Source: an uncultured Lachnospira sp. (lineage in GTDB: Bacteria; Bacillota; Clostridia; Lachnospirales; Lachnospiraceae). Taken from it: DNA of 32,532 nt. The notes below the pieces were generated by a model. The model made no database searches. It was not told where the DNA came from and saw only the letters and a program-made list of their open reading frames with translations. Both the position numbers and the translations under genes were made by a program. Positions 16,320 to 23,604 of this stretch are shown in pieces. Every line of letters begins with the position of its first letter. Position 1 is the first letter of the stretch. The stretch lies in NCBI GenBank assembly GCA_910589305.1, contig CAJUTV010000020.1, forward strand, positions 1 through 32,532, written 5' to 3'.

Positions 16320-16889
16320 ATGAACAAAAAAAATATCCTTTTTATTTTAACAGGTGTATTAATTTTAATTCTTCAGTTTAATGTTAAAATAGGTACTATA
16401 TATATTGATTTGTTTAATGATACAATTGCTTTTATCCTTATTATTATTGGAGGCTTACCTCTTAGCAATCGAAATGTTGAGTTTAAAAAAGCACGCAATA
16501 TTATGATATTAGGATTGTTTCTTACAATTATTGGACAAATTTTCAGCATTTATAATTCAATTAAGGGAGGCAATGATATTATAGCTATCTATACAGGGTT
16601 TTCTACTATTGCAGGAATTTATTTTACTTATTATTTTAATGAAGCTCTTGTATTGGAATCACAATTTCAAGAAAAATTAGCTGTAACACGTTCTTTTAAA
16701 TTGATATGGGCAATTTTAGGCATATTAATGTTTTGCAACTTTCTTGCAATTATGTCTGGAAAAAATATGATGATTATTATTGTACAAGCCATCACTGTAA
16801 TATATGCCATTTACTATTGTTCTGTTGTTCTTACAGGATGCAAACAATTATATATGGAAGGACTCCCAACAAAACATATGATGAAATAG
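16320..16889 (+). CDS. Membrane protein of unknown function, 189 residues
   Basis: I do not recognise a characterised family. The protein has about five to six membrane segments: two near the N-terminus (KNILFILTGVLILIL and FNDTIAFILIIIGGLPL), one at IMILGLFLTIIGQIFSI, one at IIAIYTGFSTIAGIYFTYYF, and two at the C-terminus (LIWAILGILMFCNFLAIM and IIIVQAITVIYAIYYCSVVL), with short charged loops and no catalytic motif. The AAAGGAGG ribosome binding site and the clear promoter leave no doubt that it is expressed. It stands alone, with repeat family 1 directly after its stop codon and no T-rich terminator in sight. Related small multi-pass proteins are common in Lachnospiraceae without a known role. 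Confidence 0.8.
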   Translation: MNKKNILFILTGVLILILQFNVKIGTIYIDLFNDTIAFILIIIGGLPLSNRNVEFKKARNIMILGLFLTIIGQIFSIYNSIKGGNDIIAIYTGFSTIAGIYFTYYFNEALVLESQFQEKLAVTRSFKLIWAILGILMFCNFLAIMSGKNMMIIIVQAITVIYAIYYCSVVLTGCKQLYMEGLPTKHMMK

Positions 16890-16905
16890 ACAACAGCAAA
16901 ACTAT

Positions 16906-16965
16906 TTGTCAAAGCAGATATTGCAGTCCCTTTCGTTGCTTGCTCATAACTTTATAACTGTTATT
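16906..16965 (+). repeat. Intergenic repeat family 1, partial copy
   Basis: TTTGTCAAAGCAGATATTGCAGTCCC, then CGTTGCTTGCTCATAACTTTATAACTGTTAT. It aligns with the minus-strand copy at 28125-28262 (GTCAAAACGGATATTTGCAATCC, TTTGCTCATAACCTTATAGTTGTTAT). It follows the stop codon of the membrane protein gene. Confidence 0.7.
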
Positions 16966-17097
16966 AAAGCTTTTCACAGACAAATAATTTTAATCTAATT
17001 TGTACTGAAATATCACCAATAAGATAAAAACAATAGAAATGTTTTTTGTATTTTTATTGTATAATTTTTATACTTTATTTAAAAATGGAGAATTATT

Positions 17098-17436
17098 ATG
17101 AAAAAATTAGAAATTATTATACGCCCTGAACGCTTAGACGACTTGAAAATTATTCTAAATGAACATGATTCTCATGGACTTATGATTACCAATATTATGG
17201 GTTATGGAAGCCAGCGCGGTCACAAACAAACATATAATGGGATTGATTTTGATGGCAATTTACTGCCAAAAGTAAAAGTAGAATCTATTGTTTGTGATGA
17301 TGCTGTTGAAGATATTATTAATAGCATTGTTGACAAAATTAACACAGGTACTTATGGCGATGGAAAAATATTTATTTATGATGTTTATGATGCTGTGAGA
17401 ATCCGCACAGGCGAACGCGGTATAGACGCTTTATAA
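17098..17436 (+). CDS. PII family nitrogen regulatory protein (GlnB/GlnK-like)
   Basis: A 112-residue PII protein, the trimeric signal protein that binds ATP/ADP and 2-oxoglutarate and docks on nitrogen transporters and enzymes. It opens MKKLEIIIRPERLDDLK, has the T-loop region GYGSQRGHKQTYNGIDF..LPKVKVE and the closing ATP-binding strand IFIYDVYDAVRIRTGERGIDAL. Compared with GlnB, the position of the modified Tyr51 (in RGAEY) is Phe here (NGIDF), so it cannot be uridylylated there; signalling would rest on ligand binding alone. GGAG lies seven bases before ATG, and TATAAT (17060-17065) may be the -10, with a weak -35. No ammonium transporter gene is adjacent, which is unusual for a GlnK, but a type III glutamine synthetase lies 8 kb away. 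Confidence 0.93.
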   Translation: MKKLEIIIRPERLDDLKIILNEHDSHGLMITNIMGYGSQRGHKQTYNGIDFDGNLLPKVKVESIVCDDAVEDIINSIVDKINTGTYGDGKIFIYDVYDAVRIRTGERGIDAL

Positions 17437-17439
17437 AAA

Positions 17440-17530
17440 TCAAAGACTCCGCTGCAAAGCAGTGGAGTCTTTAACTTCTTGGCTTTCGTCAAACAGTCAT
17501 GTAAACATGGCTATTTTCTTTATTGCTTGT
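17440..17530 (+). repeat. Intergenic repeat family 1, full copy with 14-bp terminator hairpin
   Basis: The first half is a hairpin: 17442-17455 pairs with 17459-17472 around a three-base loop, one G-T pair. On the minus strand it is followed by GATTTTTAT, so it probably ends the YesL transcript as well as the PII one. The second half reads CGTCAAACAGTCATGTAAACATGGCTATTTTC and TATTGCTTGTGAAAATA and aligns closely with 19324-19375. The copy fills the gap between two convergent genes. Confidence 0.8.
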
Positions 17531-17542
17531 GAAAATAAATTT

Positions 17543-18232
17543 TTAATCAATATTATCATTGTCGCTGTTTTTATTATTATTGTTATTTTCAGGATTATTT
17601 GAATTATTATATACATCTGCCGTATTGCTATTTTTTGTATAAATCAAAAATACTCTTGATAATATAAAACTATTGACATACAGGGACAATGGAATGGTAA
17701 CAATAAAGGCTGTCCAAAAATTTATTGTAAAAATAATCAGTCCACCATTAATAAATATCATTATAATGGTTTGCAAAAAATGATGCATACATAAAATAAC
17801 TGCATTTTTCATAATGGCAACTACTTTATTCTCAAATTTAGCAAGCATTGGAAACACATACAATACAGCGGCACATAAAACCAGACACATTCCCAATGCT
17901 GCAAACATCAAAATCCTTGCAAATGTATTTCCTTCATTTACAGCCCACATATAACATATTCTTACATCAGTAATAAGCAAAAATGCCAGTACAATAACTG
18001 TCAACTCAATAATAATACTCTGTCTTAAGTTTTGCTTCCATGATTTTATAAAATCCCTAAATACATACCCTTCTTCATCACGAACTAATTTCATTCCAAC
18101 ATAGTATGCTGCTGTCATTGACGCTCCTGCAGTAATTAATGGTATGCTAAACACAATCACTAAAAATTCTAAAATAAAAAAATCGCCTGCTTTTGACAAT
18201 GTTCTAAATAACTTTCCATTAATACTAAACAT
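17543..18232 (-). CDS. YesL family (DUF624) membrane protein
   Basis: A 229-residue membrane protein of the YesL/DUF624 family, usually found near sugar ABC importers. The N-terminal family block is clear: LFRTLSKAGDFFILEFLVIV, then SIPLITAGASMTAAYYVGMKLVRDEEGYVFRDFIKSWKQN split around the first membrane segments. About five membrane segments follow. The C-terminal 25 residues are a low-complexity tail of Asn, Asp and Lys, likely disordered. The biochemical role is not established for the family. GGAGG sits six bases before the ATG and is part of the repeat family 2 copy upstream. It has no sugar transporter neighbour here. Confidence 0.88.
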   Translation of the reverse strand: MFSINGKLFRTLSKAGDFFILEFLVIVFSIPLITAGASMTAAYYVGMKLVRDEEGYVFRDFIKSWKQNLRQSIIIELTVIVLAFLLITDVRICYMWAVNEGNTFARILMFAALGMCLVLCAAVLYVFPMLAKFENKVVAIMKNAVILCMHHFLQTIIMIFINGGLIIFTINFWTAFIVTIPLSLYVNSFILSRVFLIYTKNSNTADVYNNSNNPENNNNNKNSDNDNID

Positions 18233-18330
18233 AAAAATCCTCCATTTCTACGCTGCTTTTTGCGTAAAGAACCTTTGCTTTGGTTTTTTGCTAACTTTGT
18301 GTCAAACAGTACACAGACGCAAATAAACAA
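18233..18330 (-). repeat. Repeat family 2, copy in front of the YesL gene
   Basis: Minus strand: TTTGCGTCTGTG, TTTGACACAAAG, then ACGCAAAAAGCAGCGTAGAA and the GGAGG ribosome binding site, ending at the start codon. The same blocks occur at 4153-4228. The part GTCAAACAGTACACAGACGCAAAT on the plus strand also resembles the GTCAAACAGT block of family 1. Confidence 0.65.
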
Positions 18331-18535
18331 CAAAATTATTTATAAAAAATCTGTTTATTGACATTATTTTTCATCTTAATTCTTTTATACAGCAACATAG
18401 ACCACTCATTTTCATAATGTTTTGATTATACTGTATACCACATAAAATGGGAAGTTTTTTCTCTATTTTTATTAAATATTTATAAAAATATACTTATTGT
18501 CAAATAATTATGTTAAAATAGCCAAAGCATTAGTA
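18331..18535. other. Divergent intergenic stretch
   Basis: AT-rich sequence between the YesL gene and the gene at 18581, transcribed apart. A weak plus-strand -10 TAAAAT (18514-18519) is the only signal I can see; no gene is supported. Confidence 0.35.
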
Positions 18536-18560
18536 CAAAAGTTTGCTTTATAAACTTTTG
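18536..18560 (+). promoter_or_regulatory. Leader hairpin before the gene at 18581
   Basis: CAAAAGTTT (18536-18544) and AAACTTTTG (18552-18560) form a perfect 9-bp inverted repeat 20 bases before the start codon. No T run follows, so it is not a terminator; it could be an operator or an mRNA structure near the GGGGG ribosome binding site. Confidence 0.5.
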
Positions 18561-18580
18561 ATTGACAGGGGGATAAGGAT

Positions 18581-19276
18581 ATGTCTTTTCAATTATTTAA
18601 AAAACCTATGCCTAAAGAACGAAAAACATTGTTTAAAGAATTAAGTTTTAGCGAAAAAATATCATATATATTTGAATATTATAAATTCCATATTTTAACT
18701 ATTGTTATAACCGCGTTAATTATAGGAAGTTTTGTCTATTTTTATATTCAAAACAATTATGATTCTGTATGTTACATTGCTGTGGTTGATGGAAAAATAA
18801 CAGGATACGATGACCGCACAGACGCCATCACACAAGGTTTTACACAACATCTTGGAATTGACGGAAAAAAACAGCGCGCAGAGATTGATTATAATTATTC
18901 TCTTATTGTACAGCCAATGGACCAAGAAGCAGAAGTAAGCCGTTCTAAACTTTATATATTATCTTCTACTGGCTCCATTGATGGATTTATGGCAAATCCA
19001 GAATATATCACCTATTTTTCAACCGATATAGAACCTTATTTTATGGATTTAACAACGATTTTATCACAACAAGAACTCTCACAAATTGGCGAAGAAAACA
19101 TCGTTTATTACACAAAAAAAGATGGCACTAGTATTCCTGTTGCTGTCAATTTACAGCATACCAAAATAAAATCTGAAACCAATTTTACTATGGATAATCC
19201 TTGCTATGGTGTTGTTGTCTCTGCCAAAAATCCTGAAAATGCAACGGAATTTATCCGTTATGCGTTTTCTCTGTAA
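18581..19276 (+). CDS. Single-pass membrane protein of unknown function, 231 residues
   Basis: I recognise no characterised family. The N-terminal 35 residues are basic and cytoplasmic (LFKKPMPKERKTLFKELSFSEKISYIFEYYKFH), followed by one membrane segment (about 38-56, ILTIVITALIIGSFVYFYI) and an extracytoplasmic domain of about 175 residues containing SVCYIAVVDGKITGY and a C-terminal FTMDNPCYGVVVSAKNPENATEFIRYAF. The last part resembles the end of small solute-binding-like domains, where a bound structure is re-entered, but that is only an impression. Proteins with this 'SFKEKIEYIWEYYK' type N-terminus are common in Lachnospiraceae and often lie beside YesL genes, as here (divergent). GGGGG lies nine bases before the ATG. 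Confidence 0.78.
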   Translation: MSFQLFKKPMPKERKTLFKELSFSEKISYIFEYYKFHILTIVITALIIGSFVYFYIQNNYDSVCYIAVVDGKITGYDDRTDAITQGFTQHLGIDGKKQRAEIDYNYSLIVQPMDQEAEVSRSKLYILSSTGSIDGFMANPEYITYFSTDIEPYFMDLTTILSQQELSQIGEENIVYYTKKDGTSIPVAVNLQHTKIKSETNFTMDNPCYGVVVSAKNPENATEFIRYAFSL

Positions 19277-19278
19277 TC

Positions 19279-19375
19279 AAATACCTTACTGCAAACAATA
19301 GGTATTCGCTTCTTGCAGCATTGTTAAATATCCATGTGAATATGACTATTTTCCTCATTGCTCATGGGAATACAA
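19279..19375 (+). repeat. Intergenic repeat family 1, full copy overlapping a coding end
   Basis: ATCAAATACCT..CTGCAAACAA..AGGTATTCGCTTCTTG, then GTTAAATATCCATGTGAATATGACTATTTTC and CATTGCTCATGGGAATA. It aligns along its length with 17440-17530. The first half is a terminator-like hairpin between convergent genes; the second half (from 19324) is also the last codons of the minus-strand GNAT gene. Confidence 0.8.
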
Positions 19376-20208
19376 TAATGATATAGTACAAATTCTTGGG
19401 CTTCACCATATAGTGTAAAGCCCAATTTTTTTGCTAAACCAATAGAGGGTATATTATCTTTTTGCACACATATAAACATCTCATCTAAAAATAATTCTTC
19501 CTTTGCATATTTTAACACGGCTTTTGCCGCTTCATACGCATATCCTTTGTGCTGATAATTCTTTCCAATTACATATCCTAATTCCTGCCGCAATATTCCA
19601 TCAATTTCTCTGTTTTCTATGCCAACTCTGCCAATAAGTTTTTGTGTTGACTTTTCATAGACAAGCCACAGACCATATTGATAAAACCCATACATATTAC
19701 AGATATAATTTTTAGTAAATTCAAGCTCCTTTTCATAAGAATATAAAGGCTCCAAATATGGACAATCTGAAAGCGTATCATATAACTTGCATAAATCCTT
19801 AACATCACATAATTGTATTTCTCTTAATAAAAGACGATTGGTATTAGCAACAACAAAAGGCGTATGTGTATATCTTGCATAGATAAGACGCATATAATTA
19901 TAAGTAACATATAAATCTGTAATTATATAAGGCAGCTTTCCACTATAATCTTCTCCAAATCCAACACAAAATATATTGTTCTCTTCTATATTTACTGCAT
20001 TAAGTTTTGTTGTTAATACAAGACTATCATTTTTTAATCCTCTTAAAATATCCATAAAAATACTGCAATTATCGCAGCTATTTTTAATATCAAGTTGTTG
20101 TACATCAATCTTATTATCATTCATTCTACAGACAAAATTATCATAATCCTTTTTTATTTGAGGAAATTTTTTAAAAATATCCATTGAAACATAAATTTGC
20201 TTTAACAT
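19324..20208 (-). CDS. GNAT N-acetyltransferase with an N-terminal extra domain
   Basis: A 294-residue protein. Residues about 120-280 form a RimJ/RimL-type GNAT domain: RLLLREIQLCDVKDLCKLYD at the start, the acetyl-CoA loop ELGYVIGKNYQHKGYAYEAAK (Q/RxxGxA pattern) and IPSIGLAKKLGFTLYGE. The N-terminal 120 residues are a separate domain (LVLTTKLNAVNIEENNIFCVGFGED, ITDLYVTYNYMRLIYARY), a Rossmann-like arrangement that I have seen fused to GNATs in Clostridia; its role is not known. It contains a CDNC pair. GGAG lies seven bases before ATG. The last 15 or so residues (PMSNEENSHIHMDI) are encoded inside repeat family 1, so the original stop was probably further upstream or the tail was acquired with the repeat. 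Confidence 0.85.
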   Translation of the reverse strand: MLKQIYVSMDIFKKFPQIKKDYDNFVCRMNDNKIDVQQLDIKNSCDNCSIFMDILRGLKNDSLVLTTKLNAVNIEENNIFCVGFGEDYSGKLPYIITDLYVTYNYMRLIYARYTHTPFVVANTNRLLLREIQLCDVKDLCKLYDTLSDCPYLEPLYSYEKELEFTKNYICNMYGFYQYGLWLVYEKSTQKLIGRVGIENREIDGILRQELGYVIGKNYQHKGYAYEAAKAVLKYAKEELFLDEMFICVQKDNIPSIGLAKKLGFTLYGEAQEFVLYHYCIPMSNEENSHIHMDI

Positions 20209-20414
20209 AGTAATCTCCTATTTTTTTGCATAAATAACTTTATATCAAACAATGACAAACACAAACTATATATTTAATTTTATTTATTTTATAAAATAAT
20301 TTATTTCTTATACTAATATTTATTCACATATTATATTCTTTAAAGCGCTGTCAATGACTTCAGTTTGACATTTTTTCACATATCATATACAATATTTGAA
20401 AAATTGCAACTATT
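20209..20414. other. Intergenic stretch before the cyclophilin gene
   Basis: About 200 very AT-rich bases between divergently read genes. No gene, terminator or convincing promoter is visible. Confidence 0.35.
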
Positions 20415-20600
20415 ATTCTAAACTCAATACTTTGCAGCAAACTGGTGAAGTATCGTTCAATGTGCAGTTAGTCAAACGGATAGAACAATCCGCTTGGTTA
20501 CTTGCTCATCATCACATTGTCACTTTGTGACATTTTTAAAGCAGGCAAGTTAAAACTTCTGCTTCTTATGCAGATAACTTCCTGATAAGATTAAAATATT
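20415..20600 (+). repeat. Intergenic repeat family 1, long copy in front of the cyclophilin gene
   Basis: It carries both blocks of the family: the hairpin AATACTTTGCAGCAAACTGG..AAGTAT and then AGTCAAACGGATAGAACAATCCGC..TACTTGCTCAT. Beyond these it has CAGGCAAGTT..CTGCTTCTTATGCAG..AACTTCCTG (20543-20584), an imperfect hairpin, and ends CCTGATAAGATTAAA, identical to the end of the copy at 176-226. It forms most of the leader region of the cyclophilin gene. Confidence 0.65.
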
Positions 20601-20620
20601 ATTTTTTGAGAGGAAAAGCA

Positions 20621-21145
20621 ATGGAAGAACAAAATCCAATAGTAACATTTACAATGGAAGACGGTAAAGTAATGAAAGCTGAACTTTATCCAGAAATAGC
20701 CCCTAATACAGTCAACAATTTTATATCTCTTATCCAAAAAGGATTTTACGATGGACTTATATTCCACCGCATTATTTCTGGTTTTATGATTCAAGGCGGC
20801 GACCCAAACGGTACTGGAATGGGCGGTCCCGGATATTCAATTAAAGGGGAATTTAAACGCAATGGCTTTAGAAACGATTTGAAGCACACAAAAGGCGTTC
20901 TCTCTATGGCTCGTTCTGGCAATCCAAACTCAGCAGGTTCACAATTTTTTATTATGCACGAAAATGCGCCTCATCTTGACGGCGATTATGCCGCATTCGG
21001 CAAATTAATTGAAGGTGAAGATACACTAAATGATATCGCATCAGTGCCAACAGACTGGGAAGACCGCCCACAAAAACCGCCTGTAATGAAGTCCGTAACA
21101 GTTGAAACATTTGGCGTAGAGTATCCAGCACCAAAAACACTTTAA
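20621..21145 (+). CDS. Peptidyl-prolyl cis-trans isomerase, cyclophilin type
   Basis: A 174-residue cyclophilin without signal peptide, so it acts in the cytoplasm in protein folding. The active-site elements are visible: FHRIISGFMIQGGDPNGTG (catalytic Arg in FHRII, and Phe/Met/Gln), KGVLSMARSGNPNSAGSQFFI, and HLDGDYAAFGKLIEG, where the Trp of human cyclophilin A is Tyr, which in general weakens cyclosporin binding. Start at 20621 is chosen because AGAGG is seven to eight bases upstream; a TTG at 20606 would sit on that site. A terminator follows at 21194-21234. It is a single-gene transcript as far as can be seen. Confidence 0.94.
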   Translation: MEEQNPIVTFTMEDGKVMKAELYPEIAPNTVNNFISLIQKGFYDGLIFHRIISGFMIQGGDPNGTGMGGPGYSIKGEFKRNGFRNDLKHTKGVLSMARSGNPNSAGSQFFIMHENAPHLDGDYAAFGKLIEGEDTLNDIASVPTDWEDRPQKPPVMKSVTVETFGVEYPAPKTL

Positions 21146-21193
21146 AATATTTGCTGATAATCTTTAAAAATATTTTTAAAATAATGATAAAAG

Positions 21194-21234
21194 ACTCGGA
21201 AAGGATAAATTGTTACAATTCCTCTCCGAGTTTT
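21194..21234 (+). terminator. Terminator of the cyclophilin gene
   Basis: ACTCGGA (21194-21200) pairs with TCCGAGT (21225-21231), with further inner pairs AGGA/TCCT and AATTG/CAATT, followed by TTTTC. It is a moderate terminator on the plus strand. Confidence 0.7.
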
Positions 21235-21279
21235 CATATTTATTCAATATAGCAGCCAAACATTTTTTTACATCAGACC

Positions 21280-21425
21280 AGTTAAGCGGATATTCGCAAT
21301 CCTCTACGCTACTTGCTCGGGTGTTTGACACCCTAACCTCATAGCTACTATCGTAACGCAAGTCCCCACCCCCACTTATGCCTTTGCAGCATTGAAGCGG
21401 GGGACTTCCTTGATGAGGTTAAATT
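21280..21425 (+). repeat. Intergenic repeat family 1, extended copy with G-C-rich stem
   Basis: It begins GTTAAGCGGATATTCGCAATCC, has GCTACTTGCTC, a CTATCGTAACGCAAG block, and then an unusual G-C-rich hairpin: AAGTCCCC pairs with GGGGACTT, and inside it CCCCACTT pairs with AAGCGGGG. It ends TTGATGAGGTTAAA. The copy at 28125-28262 has the same blocks in the same order on the other strand. The hairpin stands out in such an AT-rich genome. Confidence 0.8.
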
Positions 21426-21485
21426 AAAAAAATATCAGACAATTACATATCTTGGGTTATTATTAGAAAATGCTCAATGACTAAG

Positions 21486-22751
21486 TTATTTTCCACTATT
21501 ATTTTCTATTTTGCGTTCTGTTTTTCTTGTTCTTATATATGTATCTTCACGTCTGCCTACACGAATATTATCTCCTGCATATGTACTGCTGCCCACTGTC
21601 ATATGCGCCCGTGAACTGCGAAGCATAAGCATTATCGCTAGCGCTGTAACAACAATTGCAATAATTAATTTAATCAACATGTCTTCACACATACCTTGAA
21701 CAAAACTGACACCCTTTGCAAATAAAAGCGCATCTCCTGCCATTATAACAAGAAGTGACAACAGAAAGGTACTAACTGCTGCTAATATACATTTCTGAAT
21801 ACTTATCGGTCTATCTGCCACAATCTTTCCTGTCTGTCCATTAATCATAAACTGAAAATCTTTACTATTATATCGACAGTTTAAAAGCCAAACAGGTATC
21901 ATAATATATTCAACACCTTTTTTCATCTTATTAATATGATTGCTTACAACACCAACATGTGAATACCCTGTTATTGTATCTTTTGTTATATCTGTAATAT
22001 ACTTATCAATTCGCTTTTCCACATGCGGTCTCATCTCCTCTGCTGAGACGCTATACCGCTCAGACAAGTATCCTGACATATATTCCATTGAAAATGGCTT
22101 CAATTCTTCATAGCGAAATGGCTCTAATTTATCCATAACACTATCTTCCATATTTTTTGAGGCATCTGCTGGCACTTTATTAAACTCTGCTGTGACATCT
22201 CTATAAACATGATATTCTTTATGATAGGTTATCTCATATTCGCCTTTTCTTTCGGTATTTACAATCTCTGCATTGGCTGTCATTTGTGACTGTGCATTGT
22301 AATCATACAGCCAATAAGGCACATATAATCCTGATATTTTTTCTATTGTCGCCTTATCTTTTAATTCTTTTGGCGTTAGTATTCCTTTTTTTATCCATTC
22401 TCTATATTTTTGCTGTGCTTCCTCTTTATTCATCTTAAATGGAATAATTCTTTGCGGCTTATATACGCCCTGAATCTGCTCTCCTACAAGAGATGGATTG
22501 CCGCAAAATGAACAGATTGTCGCCGCTGTAAATTCATCTGTAACCAGTTCTGCTCCACAGCTCTTACAATGATACAGCTTCATCTCAACAGTATTTTCTT
22601 GTTCTTGATTAGTAGTTGTATCGATTGAGTTATCCGTTTCCATCGTTTCAATATCTTTTGTATTGCCGCACTGTAAACATTTTAACTTTTGACTCGCACT
22701 GTCAAACTGCATTATACCACCACAAGAAGCGCATTTATACGTTATTGGCAT
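21486..22751 (-). CDS. Zinc-ribbon membrane protein, function unknown
   Basis: A 421-residue protein with two N-terminal zinc ribbons (CASCGG..LKCLQCG at about residues 7-33 and YHCKSCGAELV..CSFCGNPS at about 60-86), a middle domain of about 200 residues (PQRIIPFKMNKEEAQQKYRE, KISGLYVPYWLYDYNAQSQM, YIMIPVWLLNCRYN) and two C-terminal membrane segments (about 325-385). Proteins of this layout are widespread in Clostridia and are often misannotated as replication restart helicase or RNA polymerase subunit P because of the ribbon; none of the helicase motifs is present here. The function is unknown. AAGGAG lies eight bases before ATG. Confidence 0.82.
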   Translation of the reverse strand: MPITYKCASCGGIMQFDSASQKLKCLQCGNTKDIETMETDNSIDTTTNQEQENTVEMKLYHCKSCGAELVTDEFTAATICSFCGNPSLVGEQIQGVYKPQRIIPFKMNKEEAQQKYREWIKKGILTPKELKDKATIEKISGLYVPYWLYDYNAQSQMTANAEIVNTERKGEYEITYHKEYHVYRDVTAEFNKVPADASKNMEDSVMDKLEPFRYEELKPFSMEYMSGYLSERYSVSAEEMRPHVEKRIDKYITDITKDTITGYSHVGVVSNHINKMKKGVEYIMIPVWLLNCRYNSKDFQFMINGQTGKIVADRPISIQKCILAAVSTFLLSLLVIMAGDALLFAKGVSFVQGMCEDMLIKLIIAIVVTALAIMLMLRSSRAHMTVGSSTYAGDNIRVGRREDTYIRTRKTERKIENNSGK

Positions 22752-22848
22752 AATTTAGACTCCTTCATAATTTATTCATATTTCTTTTAATTTAAATTAA
22801 CATAATCAACATCATTTCTTCACTTTTGGCACATATACTTAAAGAGAA

Positions 22849-23052
22849 TTAAACATGTTTACAAGTTAAATACTTTTTCATAATTTGAGTTGTTAGTAGA
22901 CAAACAGCTCGCCTCCCTCTTTCATCGTCCACATAAGTGGACGGTGTTTTTTTGCACACGGGCGTCCAAATAAAAGATATCAGCAAGCTGACAAACGCCC
23001 AGTACGCGAGCAGGGGAAGATAACTCTTCTCTAACATATCACCAAGTACCAT
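22849..23052 (-). CDS. Possible small membrane protein (doubtful)
   Basis: A 67-codon frame 15 bases after the stop of the gene at 23068-23340. It contains one hydrophobic helix (LLAYWAFVSLLISFIWTPV) followed by a basic, polar tail. The first Met has only AAAGG three to four bases away; a second Met five codons later has GGTG. The frame runs through a perfect 10-bp hairpin with a T run on the opposite strand (22924-22953), so it may be a real short peptide, perhaps a toxin-like one, or an accident. I could not match it to any known type I toxin. Confidence 0.3.
   Translation of the reverse strand: MVLGDMLEKSYLPLLAYWAFVSLLISFIWTPVCKKTPSTYVDDERGRRAVCLLTTQIMKKYLTCKHV
22924..22953 (+). terminator. 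Plus-strand terminator-like hairpin without an upstream gene
   Basis: CATCGTCCAC and GTGGACGGTG form a 10-bp stem with an ATAA loop, followed by seven T. No plus-strand gene ends nearby; the closest, the cyclophilin gene, has its own terminator 1.7 kb away. An antisense or small RNA ending here is possible. Confidence 0.6.
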
Positions 23053-23067
23053 TAACCTTTAAAATCA

Positions 23068-23340
23068 TTATAACCGTTCTATAAAAAATGATGCCACCAT
23101 CATCACAATTCCTACTATCGTTAAAATGATTCCTATTTTTTTATCTCTAATATATTTTGGCTCTTCCAAATTTTTCCTATCTCTTTGGTCATAAAACAAA
23201 TTAAATTGATGTTTTGCGTTGACTATCTTTACAATTCCTATAAAAGTAACAACAAAACCAATTAAGAACACCATAAACCCTAAAAAAGGCCAATAGGATG
23301 AACCAGCATGAGCTTCTGAATCATAAAAATTAATATCCAT
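23068..23340 (-). CDS. Small membrane protein of unknown function, 90 residues
   Basis: No characterised family is recognised. The protein has two membrane segments (about 20-40, FLGFMVFLIGFVVTFIGIV, and 69-88, IGIILTIVGIVMMVASFFI) connected by a charged cytoplasmic loop of about 28 residues (YDQRDRKNLEEPKYIRDKK). AGGAGG is 11 bases before the ATG, which supports translation. It lies downstream and divergent of the fba operon and upstream of the doubtful frame at 22849-23052, with which it could be co-transcribed. Confidence 0.7.
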   Translation of the reverse strand: MDINFYDSEAHAGSSYWPFLGFMVFLIGFVVTFIGIVKIVNAKHQFNLFYDQRDRKNLEEPKYIRDKKIGIILTIVGIVMMVASFFIERL

Positions 23341-23534
23341 AAAAAATATATCCTCCTTTATCCAACAACTTACAAGTCATAAAACACACCATAAAAAATA
23401 GCATATATTTTAAAATATATACATCTAAATATTTTCTTAAATAAAGTATAAAACATTTCCAAAATAAATGCTATTAATTTTTTTATGTTATACTTTTTTT
23501 TTACAATGAAATAAGGTATAATGTTATAGAATCG

Positions 23535-23571
23535 TTGTGGTTGTATATAGTGGAGTTTTTCACAGCCACAA
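23535..23571 (+). promoter_or_regulatory. Leader hairpin of fba
   Basis: TTGTGGTTGT (23535-23544) pairs with ACAGCCACAA (23562-23571), 10 bp with one G-T pair. A -10 TATAAT lies at 23517-23522, so the hairpin sits almost at the 5' end of the fba mRNA. It lacks a T run; a stabilising 5' structure or an unknown regulatory element are both possible. Confidence 0.5.
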
Positions 23572-23604
23572 ATTATTAGAATATTCTTATGGGAGGTATT
23601 ATTT

